From: Chlamydiota bacterium | Lineage (GTDB): Bacteria; Chlamydiota; Chlamydiia; Chlamydiales; JAJFMK01 | Direction: 5' to 3' | Assembly: GCA_021772215.1 (NCBI GenBank) | Contig: JAJFMK010000055.1 | Coordinates: 1 to 10,967 of the forward strand | DNA length: 10,967 nt | Shown here: in pieces, positions 1-8,900 of the stretch | How positions within the stretch are numbered: the first letter of the stretch is position 1 | Layout: each line of letters starts with the position of its first letter | Notes under the pieces: model-generated | Seen by the model: the letters and a program-made list of their open reading frames with translations, nothing else | Database searches by the model: none | What the model was told of the DNA's origin: nothing | Position numbers and translations under genes: made by a program

Positions 1-453
1 GATGCCCTTAGGGAGTATCAAAAAGCAATCCAGTATCATGAGAAACATCTGCAAATCGCAAAAGAGGTAGAGGACAAAGACAGTGAAGGACGTGCCTATG
101 GAAACCTCGGCTGCGCCTACCACTCTCTTGAAGAGTACAAAAAAGCGATTGAGCACTTTGAAAAAAACCTGCAAATCGCAAAAGAGACAGGGAACCGCGC
201 AGGAGAAGGGACTGTCTACAGTAACCTAGGCTGCACTTACGACGCCCTCGGGGAGCATCAAAAAGCAATTGAATATCATAAGAAGTGCTTGCTAATTAAA
301 GAAAAAGAAGAAGACCGCGTGGGCGAAGCGATGGCTAAACATAATCTAGGATTCGCCCTTTTTAAAATGCAAAAATACACCGAATCGGAAAAATCCTTTA
401 CTCAATCCATTGAAACTTTCTCAGAAATACAGGCACAATTAAGACGTGACGAG
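1..453 (+). repeat. 120-bp coding repeats (TPR units) in the left CHAT gene
   Basis: Successive 40-residue TPR units begin at 94, 214 and 334, after a partial unit from base 1. They share the pattern NLG-x-Y-x-LG/E-EY-KAI-Y-H-EK-LQIAKE. The array continues left of the window. The last unit (334-453) is diverged, as expected for the capping repeat. Confidence 0.85.
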
Positions 454-1749
454 TGGAAAATCTCCACCTTTGAAGAGCAGTCAAAAACCTATCTTAGACT
501 TCAATATAACTATATCTTCCTAGACAAGATGGGAAAAGCGCTTGAAATCTGCGAGGAGGGGCGAGCAAAAGCACTTCATGATCTACTCTGCAACAGCAAT
601 AGCGCTTCCCCATTAAAGGTGAGCGAGATTAAATCGATTGCTGAAAGAGACAATACAACCTTTATTATCTATTCTAGGTTAATAGCTGACCAGGCACACA
701 TTTGGGTGGTAAGAGGAAAAGAACTCTATCCAAAAAATGTAGAAATTCCTGAAGAGATAAGGGAGGAAATTTCCCTATTCAAAGAGGGAGGTGATCAGGG
801 ATCAATTGGTCAATACCGAGAGCGAGGGCTAACCCTTGAATCCCTAGGGAAAAATAAGAGTGAGGCGGTCGATCCAAATATTGAGCTCTCTAAAAAACTA
901 AAGATGCTCTACGAGGTGTTCATCAAACCTATTGAAGAGTGGCTTCCTCGTAAAAATAGTAGGCTCACCTTTGTTACCGACGCCTACATGCGAGATCTCC
1001 CCTTTGCTTGCCTCTATAAGGATTATGAGCAGGGTGAACGAGAGTATATGCTCGATAACTATCTCATCACGACGGCGCCCTCAATAAAGATATACGACTG
1101 GTCAATGCGGCAGCCAGAAAAAACAAGTGGAATATCTCTTATCGTAACAAATCCCGAAGCAACAAACAATAATGATAATCTACTTGGAGCAGGTCTGGAA
1201 GGTGAGGACCTAGCTAAGAAACTTCCAAACCCGAAACTCCTAACGGGAAAGGACGTAACAGAAGAAAACTTACTTGGACATCTCACGGAAGCCTCCTATA
1301 TCCATTTGGGGTGTCACGGTCTAGCAGACGATCGCATGAACGACTATTCCGTTTTTGAAGGAGCCCTTCGCCTAGCGGATCAGGACGGAAAGAGAGTGAG
1401 ATTATTTGCAGACCAAATTCCCAAAAAGCTAAATGCTAGCTTAACCTTTTTAGGTGCCTGCAATAGTGGAAAGGGGTCAAAAAAACAGGAAGGGGTGATT
1501 GGCCTTTCCCGGGCCTTTCTAGGAGCCGGCGTTCCCACAGTCATAGCAACACATTGGAAAATTTCAGATCATATCACACAAGAAATTGTCTCAGGTTTCT
1601 ATACAAACCTCTTCGATGAAGGAATGACAAAAGCAGAAGCCCTAAGAGACGCAATGCTTAAGCAAAGACGTGCCCATTCCGATAAGCCGTACCTTTGGGG
1701 TGCCTTCTTTTTAGTTGGAAAACCATGGAATATAGAAAAAAACTTGTAA
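1..1749 (+). CDS. TPR-CHAT protease, 5'-truncated by the window edge
   Basis: The frame is open from base 1, so only the C-terminal 582 residues are visible. A TTG at 289 lies in mid-repeat and is not the start. Visible residues 1-151 hold one partial and three full 40-residue TPR units (AYGNLG..., VYSNLG..., AKHNLG...). The usual hinge follows (RDEWKISTFEEQSKTY, then EICEEGRAKALHDLL), leading to the CHAT domain at about 300-575. The catalytic His is in HLGCHG (codon 1315-1317, visible residue 439) and the Cys in LGACNSGKG (codon 1459-1461, residue 487), so the dyad is intact. The domain ends with LWGAFFLVGK, like the other two CHAT genes here. Known for the family: cysteine peptidases of clan CD, probably cytoplasmic and ligand-activated through the TPRs. 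The substrate is unknown. It is more diverged than the two minus-strand paralogs (for example VTDAYMRDLPFACLYK) and has a shorter segment before the CHAT domain. It probably forms an operon with the gene at 1797. Confidence 0.93.
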   Translation, partial: DALREYQKAIQYHEKHLQIAKEVEDKDSEGRAYGNLGCAYHSLEEYKKAIEHFEKNLQIAKETGNRAGEGTVYSNLGCTYDALGEHQKAIEYHKKCLLIKEKEEDRVGEAMAKHNLGFALFKMQKYTESEKSFTQSIETFSEIQAQLRRDEWKISTFEEQSKTYLRLQYNYIFLDKMGKALEICEEGRAKALHDLLCNSNSASPLKVSEIKSIAERDNTTFIIYSRLIADQAHIWVVRGKELYPKNVEIPEEIREEISLFKEGGDQGSIGQYRERGLTLESLGKNKSEAVDPNIELSKKLKMLYEVFIKPIEEWLPRKNSRLTFVTDAYMRDLPFACLYKDYEQGEREYMLDNYLITTAPSIKIYDWSMRQPEKTSGISLIVTNPEATNNNDNLLGAGLEGEDLAKKLPNPKLLTGKDVTEENLLGHLTEASYIHLGCHGLADDRMNDYSVFEGALRLADQDGKRVRLFADQIPKKLNASLTFLGACNSGKGSKKQEGVIGLSRAFLGAGVPTVIATHWKISDHITQEIVSGFYTNLFDEGMTKAEALRDAMLKQRRAHSDKPYLWGAFFLVGKPWNIEKNL

Positions 1750-1782
1750 GTAACACTGAATGTGCTAAGATTTTTCCTTAAA

Positions 1783-1788
1783 AAGGAG
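1783..1788 (+). promoter_or_regulatory. Shine-Dalgarno site of the 1270-residue gene
   Basis: AAGGAG lies 8 nt before the ATG at 1797, close to ideal spacing, and fixes that start. The 47-bp gap after the upstream stop has no convincing promoter or terminator, which supports cotranscription. Confidence 0.8.
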
Positions 1789-1796
1789 CCGATTTT

Positions 1797-4700
1797 ATGT
1801 CCTCTACCCTACCTATCTCAATAAAAAGTAATCTGCACCAAATATCAGAAAACTTTGACCATCCAAACACAATTATATCTACTACTTGCCTTTTACAACA
1901 AATTGGTTTTCAATATCGTGAATATCACTGTCTCTTAATCTTACAAGGATCATCGGATATTACTCTTTCTGTTCGTGGTAAATCGGACTGCGAGCCAAGA
2001 ATTGTCACCCCAGAAAGAATCAGAGGTGGCTTTAACAATCAAATTTGTGGCAGCGATTGGATTCCCATTTTAGGTTCAGGAAAAGGGGTTGCTACAATAA
2101 CTGAAACAGGAAAGACAGTAGGCTCACAGTGGGATCTACTACCGATAATACAAAAGGATGGGGCTGGTCAGCTCTCTTTGAATTTACAGTTTAGACTCTA
2201 CGGCGCCGCCGGTGGATCTTCTGATCTAGATCTCCCATACAACGACGTTAAATCATTATCAAATCATTTAAAACAAGGGATCGAATCTAACAACTTTGAC
2301 CGTACCGCTAAAAAGTTTGCAACCACAATGATCGAAAAATTACAGGGTGAACGAGCAACGAGAGCAAATATTAAAGAGATCCTTGAACTGTCAGTTGTCC
2401 TTGACGACGAAATCATTAAATTTCTCATTGAGGATTTCCTAAAGCGCATCGATGACAATGAAGTCAACTTCCTTCAAGGCTTAAATCAAATACTAGGAGC
2501 CGTAATTGCTAATTCTAAAGAGGAATTTGTGGATTCCAAGCTTGCCGATAAGATGATTTTGACTCTCTTTGACCGACTCAAAAAATTAAACAAACGTTTG
2601 GTTGGGCTTAAGGAATCTGAAAAGTCTCCTGAGAAAGAGACGCTACGAGCCCTAATTCAGATTTTCGAAACAATCAGTTTTTTGGGAGGAACTGTAGATC
2701 GTGACAAAGTATCCGAAGAATCGGTTAAACTTCTAGAAAAGACAAAAGAGCGTGGCGGAGATGATGAACTCAAATTTCTAATCGACTGCGCTCTGCAGGC
2801 CGTAGCCAAGTTGAAAGATAATTCATCAGAAATGCGAGAGTTCATCAAGAGATCTAAGGTTGTGTTTAAATCACTGCGCTTAGGAATTTCTGGGATACGC
2901 CATATGGACGTTGACCTTTTGTGGGAGGCTATATCCAATAGAGAAAGCTACCCTAAATCGCTCCCGGAGGAGAGACTTTGGTTTGAAGACTTGTTAAGAA
3001 CGCGCTCCCTACTATCTCGAGATCCACCAACTGATTTCGTAGGACAACCAAATGGATACGAGTTAGGAAAGAACAGAAATCTCACCTTTGCTGTCTCAAT
3101 CTCATTGATAGATCTCGTTTTTGATAAGTCAAGAGTGATAGCTAGCCGCTTAAGAGGAATCGAGTATCTCTACGAGATTTATACTTCTGATAATTTCTGG
3201 CAACCAACTCCATTTCTTAAACAACGAATAGAAAAAGCTCTCAGAAGTCTAGAGGCTGAGGGAGAGAGAATTTTAAGAGAGAAAATTGCTGGCTATCAAC
3301 TACCTAATAAAAGAGGGGAGGGGGATTTTCGGCCCGAACTAAACCTGTTTGATGAACCTGTTGATAATCACATCTTTATGAAAGTAAAAGAAGAAAACGG
3401 CGCTCAATTAATAAAGAATGCCAAAGAACAAGCTGGTCAGCAAGAGCGTAAGTTAAGTGAGACAATATCGGAGATGAGAAAAAACCAATCTGGTGCTGCC
3501 AAGTTCTGTAATCTCCTGCCCTTTATGCCGGCAACCTTCAGTAGAAGTGGACTTCCGACCTATGTCTCTAAGGAAGACCTGAATGCTTTAGATGACGGAG
3601 GGATCATTCGCATAAAAGAGAATGAAGTGACTTTGGTCAACCGCCCAGAGTATTTAGAGAGCCTCCTCAATCAAGAGCAAAAAACGTCCTCTATAGTTGA
3701 GATCCTAACACACTTTGGGTCTTTTCCAGATAATATGACCACCAAGGAGGGTAGTGAAAGGGCAAGGATGATTGCTGCCATCTCTGATCAGGTTGAAAAA
3801 CATAGGGTTTTCCTTAGTGATGACCAAATCGCCCATTTCCTAAGAGCGGGAATACATTTGACGGAGTATACGACCGAATACTCAGGGGCCAAAACTATCT
3901 GCCAACTTGTTATGAAGAGGTGCCTAGAGAACACCCCCTTTCACTTCTTTGCTTTGGGAATATTAGGAAAAACCCATCGCTTAAAGGGTCAGCTTGACAA
4001 TGCGTACAATGCCATAAGGAAAGCGTTTAATGGGCTTCAAGTCTCGGGCGATGAAAAGGAGTATTTTCATCAAGTCTGTCTTGACTATCTTAGACTACTT
4101 ATTGAGCAAAAGGAATTTGGAAAGGGAATGGATGATCTGATTGCAACAGTTGATGGGAAGTTAGATGCTACCCCCCAGCTAAAAGCTCAGTTTTTGATCA
4201 TTCAAGCTGAGATCGCCTTAGAGAAAGATGATCTTCAGTCAGGAGTTGATTTTCTTGACCAAGCAGAGAAGATAGCTACTAGAGGTGAGCTAAACAGAGC
4301 AATCGGATTGACCTTAAGGGGTGAAATAGCTTTCAAAAAAGGAAATATTTCTGATGTTGCCAGTGTTTACGAAAAAGCCCATATTGTTTTGCAAAGTGAA
4401 TTAGGCAGCGAACACCCAGCTACAGCTGAGAGTCGCTTTAATCTGGCAATTGCTAACGTGTTACTAAGAAAAAGAGAAGACTTTGTTCCAGCTGCAAACC
4501 ATTATGAAAAGGTTTTTATTAGATTGAATAGAGAGCACTACAAACTTGTCCATCTATATTTAAGGAAAGGTGAGCTTGCAGCCGCCAAAGATAAAGCCAA
4601 AGAAACCGCTGAATATGATAAAGCCCAGTTTATCTTGAGGGATACACCACACCCTGTAAGAGTGGAGGCTCTTCTAGCACTTGCGCAAGCCTATTTCAAA

Positions 4701-5609
4701 TTAGGAAAATATAATAGAACTGAGGCCTTCTGCAATGAAACCATAACATTAGCTAATCTACAGGGGCTAAAGGAGAAACTGGGTGTGAAAGAGGTGTTAG
4801 GAGAGGGATGGGCTCTTCTGACTAGCACATGCTGTCTTAGCGGCAAACTTAACAAAAATAACACGGGTTTTATGGGGGGTATGAAACACTTTGAAAATCC
4901 ACAGAAAATGCATGATAAAGTTAAAGAGTACCTAGAGCAGGCCGCTGAAGAGAAAAGCAAAAGAGAAAATGAAAAGGGGAACCCTAAGCGATCCAGCTGG
5001 CGAAATATGTGGTCAAGAAGAAAAAACCAAACTGCACTGACAGAAAAACTACCCAACTTCAGCCAAGTGAGAAGTTCTTCATCTGGAAATAGCAGTTCTC
5101 CTAAAGAGGAAAGGCCACTGGCCATAGGGTCAACACAGACCCCTAATTATTTGAATGACAGACAAAGAGATGATTATACAAAAATTTGGTATACAGATCT
5201 CTATGCAACATATCAGATATTGCAACAGCTTTACACCACATCAGGCCAGCTTGAAGATGCAAATAAATGTACCATAGAACTGCAAGAAGTTAAAAACAGC
5301 CATCCTGATTTAGATGCGGAAACTATTGCTCTCGACAAATTGGAGGAAACGGATATCATACCACTACACATTGACGCTGCAGTTGGCTGGAATAGAATTG
5401 GCAATCTAGAAAAGGCCGAAATTGAATACAAAACTGCCTACTCCCTCGCCAAACGCCACTCACTTCCTTGGGAATATATTGTTCGAATTGGGTCAAATCT
5501 GAATGCATTCTATTGGGAACAAAAAAACTCTAAGAAGGCAAAGGAAATCTTTGAAGATCTCCTCAGTTTACGATATTGCAATTTTGATAATGCGGAATTA
5601 ACGGACTAA
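1797..5609 (+). CDS. Large helical-repeat (TPR-like) protein with beta-rich N-terminus, CHAT-associated
   Basis: I do not recognise a named family. Seen in the 1270 residues: a predicted beta-rich module at about 35-136 (GSSDITLSVR, GVATIT, QWDLLP, DGAGQLSL); amphipathic helices at about 145-500 that look like alpha-solenoid; a segment at about 565-625 (FCNLLPFMPATF..., GGIIRIKENEVTLV) resembling a winged helix; TPR-like helix pairs at about 715-990 (for example ALAQAYFKLGKYNRTEAF) and 1130-1257 (WNRIGNLEKAEIEYKTAYSLAKR); and a low-complexity basic/Ser-rich linker at about 1050-1115. There is no CHAT dyad, Walker A motif, signal peptide or membrane helix. The start is supported by AAGGAG at 1783. 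It follows a CHAT gene by 47 bp, so it probably works with it as regulator, scaffold or substrate (inference). Its N-terminal module appears to recur at the N-terminus of the complete CHAT protein at 5994-9323. An alternative is an NLR-like sensor that has lost its ATPase; this is weakly supported. Confidence 0.88.
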   Translation: MSSTLPISIKSNLHQISENFDHPNTIISTTCLLQQIGFQYREYHCLLILQGSSDITLSVRGKSDCEPRIVTPERIRGGFNNQICGSDWIPILGSGKGVATITETGKTVGSQWDLLPIIQKDGAGQLSLNLQFRLYGAAGGSSDLDLPYNDVKSLSNHLKQGIESNNFDRTAKKFATTMIEKLQGERATRANIKEILELSVVLDDEIIKFLIEDFLKRIDDNEVNFLQGLNQILGAVIANSKEEFVDSKLADKMILTLFDRLKKLNKRLVGLKESEKSPEKETLRALIQIFETISFLGGTVDRDKVSEESVKLLEKTKERGGDDELKFLIDCALQAVAKLKDNSSEMREFIKRSKVVFKSLRLGISGIRHMDVDLLWEAISNRESYPKSLPEERLWFEDLLRTRSLLSRDPPTDFVGQPNGYELGKNRNLTFAVSISLIDLVFDKSRVIASRLRGIEYLYEIYTSDNFWQPTPFLKQRIEKALRSLEAEGERILREKIAGYQLPNKRGEGDFRPELNLFDEPVDNHIFMKVKEENGAQLIKNAKEQAGQQERKLSETISEMRKNQSGAAKFCNLLPFMPATFSRSGLPTYVSKEDLNALDDGGIIRIKENEVTLVNRPEYLESLLNQEQKTSSIVEILTHFGSFPDNMTTKEGSERARMIAAISDQVEKHRVFLSDDQIAHFLRAGIHLTEYTTEYSGAKTICQLVMKRCLENTPFHFFALGILGKTHRLKGQLDNAYNAIRKAFNGLQVSGDEKEYFHQVCLDYLRLLIEQKEFGKGMDDLIATVDGKLDATPQLKAQFLIIQAEIALEKDDLQSGVDFLDQAEKIATRGELNRAIGLTLRGEIAFKKGNISDVASVYEKAHIVLQSELGSEHPATAESRFNLAIANVLLRKREDFVPAANHYEKVFIRLNREHYKLVHLYLRKGELAAAKDKAKETAEYDKAQFILRDTPHPVRVEALLALAQAYFKLGKYNRTEAFCNETITLANLQGLKEKLGVKEVLGEGWALLTSTCCLSGKLNKNNTGFMGGMKHFENPQKMHDKVKEYLEQAAEEKSKRENEKGNPKRSSWRNMWSRRKNQTALTEKLPNFSQVRSSSSGNSSSPKEERPLAIGSTQTPNYLNDRQRDDYTKIWYTDLYATYQILQQLYTTSGQLEDANKCTIELQEVKNSHPDLDAETIALDKLEETDIIPLHIDAAVGWNRIGNLEKAEIEYKTAYSLAKRHSLPWEYIVRIGSNLNAFYWEQKNSKKAKEIFEDLLSLRYCNFDNAELTD

Positions 5610-5739
5610 TCGCTCTGCATTAACTACTAGTGCAGGCTACCAATTGAAAGCCTGGTTAGTCAACAAGCTTACTGGTCCCTACGCCTTCCAAATGAAGAGA
5701 GGGGCGAAAAAGTAGTTACATTATATCGATGCTGTTTAT

Positions 5740-5776
5740 AAAGACGAATCCAATAAAACCTGGTAACATCGTCTTT
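5740..5776. terminator. Inverted repeat, possible bidirectional terminator
   Basis: A perfect 8-bp stem, AAAGACGA (5740-5747) and TCGTCTTT (5769-5776), encloses a 21-nt loop. Its place between convergent genes suits a terminator. The long loop and the lack of a clear T-tract on either strand make this tentative. Confidence 0.3.
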
Positions 5777-5830
5777 CCAAATTAAACCACTAGGCAATAA
5801 AAGCATAACTAATTTTTTGATGGCTTATAT

Positions 5831-5868
5831 TTCAACTCACTGATTTTATTAGTTCGAGTAGTGTTGAA
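5831..5868. terminator. Imperfect inverted repeat in the convergent gap
   Basis: TTCAACTCACT (5831-5841) pairs with AGTGTTGAA (5860-5868), giving 9 bp with a 2-nt bulge and an 18-nt loop. It could stop transcription of the minus-strand operon or fold in read-through RNA. No T-run follows it. Confidence 0.25.
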
Positions 5869-5993
5869 TGTAGGTAGGTTGCAAAGACAGTCCAATATTT
5901 GACGAAAAGCTTTTTACAACATCCTCGCACCATCCTGATCAACTAATACATTATCGTAAAACTCTTACAAATTATTTTTAGTCACTTAAAAAA

Positions 5994-8900
5994 TCAAGAT
6001 TTCCCAATTAAAAAGAAAGCACCCCAAAGGTCTGGCCTGTCTGGTTTTTCCCATCGCTGCTTGAGAATTGCCTCTCTTAAAGCTTCTGCTTTTGTCAAAC
6101 CCTTGTCAAGGATGCCAATGTAAAAATCTGAAACAATCTCTTGTGTAACAAAGTCAGAAATACTCCAATGAGTCGCAACTACCGAGGGAACACCTGCTCC
6201 CAAAAAAGCTCGCGTGAGGCCAATGACACCCTCTCGCCTTTTGGCGCCTTTTCCGGTTTGACAAGCACTTAAGACGACTAGATCAGCCTTTAGGCCCAGC
6301 TTTTGGATTTCTTCAGCGAAAAGCAGCTCTTTCCCCTCTTGATCATTTGTTAAACAAAGGGCTCCCTCGAACACTGAATCCCTATTTATCCGAGCATCAG
6401 CAGATCCATGGCAAGCAAAATGTATTATCGAAGCTTTCGACACATTCTTCTTGAGAGCCTCCACTGTGGCATTTCCTTCAGACAAAAGCGTTGCAACGGG
6501 AATCTTTTTAGCCAATGCCTCCCCCTCTATTTTTGCACCTGGAAGTCGCGCGCCCCTAATAGCCGGATCAGCTACAATCAAAGCTGAGCCATCGTCAAAA
6601 GGCTTCAAATCATGAAGCAGATCAAAAATTTGAATAGAAGGTGTTATTGTAATTGTATATTTATCAATAAGGTATTCTCTCTCTCCAGATTCATTCCTTT
6701 TATATAGAGCTGCGAAGGGAACATCACGCATCGTCGCATCAGTAATGATGGTGATTTTGTTACCACCGAGCCACTCTTCAATCGGAGTAATAAACATCTG
6801 ATAACACGTTTCTAAAGATTCAGATAAGCGCTCACCATCACGCGATTTGCTATCTTTGACATTAGCGTCCGCAATCTCACCTTCAAAAATTAGAGAAGAA
6901 AGATCTATTCCACGAGGAAGAGAGCCGCCCATAAATGAATGACGGGCTGCACCTTCGTCTAACAATGGCACTCCTTGAGTTTTAAAACCTTCGGGAAGCT
7001 CAATTTTCTTACTGCACAATCTGTCTCCACTAACGACCCAAATGTGTAAATCGTTTTCAAAAGACCTAGAAAAGTAGACAAAGAGTGTATTCCTTCTCCT
7101 TGCAATTGATTGCATCTTCTCGACCGTCACATTTTCAATCTCCTTTCTTGCCTCGTTTGAGAGCTTTAGTCTGTCAAAATAGAGATCTCGAAGGGCACGG
7201 GCTCGCCCCTTTTCACACGTTTCTAGAGCTCTTTCGATCTTTCCGATTGCCATCTGGTTAAATTGAAGTCTACGATATGGTTCTGATTGCCTTTCGAATA
7301 TAGAAACTTTCCACTCATCTTCTCCTAAACTCGCCTGAATCTCCGAGAAAATCGCTATAGCTTGTTTGAGTAATTCCTCGGATTTTGCAAAATCCTGTCC
7401 TCGAGAAAATGAGACTCCAAGTATGTGGCTAGCTACACCCTCACCCTGACGGTCACCAATCTCCTTCGCAATTTTCAGAGCCTTTTCAATGCTTTCGAAT
7501 GCTTTGTCTTGGTCTCCAAGTAAACCCCAAGCGCTGCCAAGATTTGCAAAGGCACGCCCTTCACCCTTTCGATCACCGAGCTCTTTTGCTATGGGTATAC
7601 TCTTTTTCAAATAATCAATTGCTTTATGGTAATCCCCTGTGAACAAAAAGGTCGCTCCAAAATTTATGTAAGCATACTCCTCTGCCAACTGGTCTTGAAG
7701 TTCTTTCGCCATTTGCAAATGCTTTTTGTGATAATCTACGGCCTTTTCAAACTCCTCAAGAGAGCGATAAGCATTGCCAAGGTTGGCATAAACTTGTAAT
7801 TCACCACCCTGATCACCTATCTCTTTCGCAATTTGTAAACTCTTTTCATGATATTCAACTGCACGTTGATAATTCCCAAGAGATTGGTAGATGTTACCAA
7901 GATTATTGTTGGCTATTCGTTCACCCAATCGATTTTCTATACCAACAGCGATTTTTAAATGTCTTTTGTGATATTCAATAGCTCGAGGGAAATCTCCTAA
8001 GGAACCGTATACATTTCCAAGGTTACCGCAGGCACCACCCTCACCTGCCAAATTTCTAATCTCTATCGCAATTTGCAGATCTTTATTGTGATAATTTATC
8101 GCTTGATGATACTCACTACGTGAGTAGTAGACGATACCAATGTTGCCATAAGCACGTCCCTCACCCGCTCGATCTTCAAGATCTTTTGAAATCTGTAACG
8201 CCCTCTCGTAATAACTGATTGCTTGACGAAAATCTCCTAATGATTGACTTGCATTTCCTAAATTACTATACCCACGCGCTAATGCTGTTTGATCTTCTAT
8301 CTCTCCCGCAATTTGCAGGTCTATATTGTGATAATTTATCGCTTGACGATACTCACCAAGTGAGTAGTAGGCGACACCGAGGTTACCATGGGCATTTCCT
8401 ACACCTGCGCGATCTCCTAATGACATTGCAATTTCGAGATCTTTTTCGTGATAACTGATCGCTTTTCGAAAATCGCCAAGAGATTGAAAGGCAATACCAA
8501 GGTTTGCATAAGCCCTCCCCTCTCCTCCTTGATCAACAAGCTGTTTGGATATTTGTAGATCTCTCTGATGAGAATAAATTGCCTTTCGGCATTCACCAAT
8601 CGCTTGGTAGCCGTTACCAAGGCAGCCATAGGCATGCGCCTCACATCCAAGGTCTCCTAGCTTTTTTGCCATTACTAGATATTTCTCGTGATAACGGATT
8701 CCTTCCTGAAAATTCCCAAGCGATTGACAAGCATTGCCGAGATTGCCGTAGCAAGCCTTGATAGTTTCCATGTCTTCAACCATAATGTTGACAAAGAGAG
8801 CCTTTTCGAACCAGACAATCGCTTCAGAAAAGCGCGCGCATTGAAAGTTTTGGACACCAGCTGTAAAAACGCTCACCCTCAGCTCATTTAAATCCTCATT

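Larger units (their letters stand above)
5610..5993. other. Convergent intergenic region, no supported gene
   Basis: This 384-bp stretch separates two convergent genes. All frames are interrupted; the longest open runs, of about 30-37 codons, lack a credible start and ribosome site. It contains two inverted repeats (5740-5776 and 5831-5868) and a weak CTGCA/TGCAG pair (5615-5635). None is followed by a strong T-run. No tRNA, insertion-sequence end or promoter is evident. Confidence 0.7.

Noticed and set aside
289..291. TTG at 289 as the start of the left CHAT gene
   Set aside because: The frame is open to base 1 and the upstream codons encode TPR units in register, so the gene starts outside the window.
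1765..1788. Terminator hairpin (TTTTTCCTTAAAAAGG) between the two plus-strand genes
   Set aside because: The stem is nearly all A-T, only about 5 bp, overlaps the ribosome site and has no T-run after it.
2088..2130. Possible Walker A motif (GSGKGVATITETGKT) in the 1270-residue protein
   Set aside because: Spacing does not fit GxxxxGK[ST], and no Walker B or sensor motif follows. The stretch reads better as beta strands of the N-terminal module.
4691..5125. 144-codon minus-strand open frame inside the 1270-residue gene
   Set aside because: It is antisense to a well-supported coding region, has skewed Leu/Ser/Phe composition, no ribosome site and no recognisable domain.
5640..5993. Remnant of a transposase or small protein between the convergent genes
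   Set aside because: Short open runs (about 30-37 codons) exist on the plus strand, but none has a credible start or a recognisable motif, and no insertion-sequence ends are seen.
7314..8753. CRISPR array, because of regular spacing
   Set aside because: The 120-bp period is wholly coding, with conserved TPR residues throughout each unit and no unique spacers.
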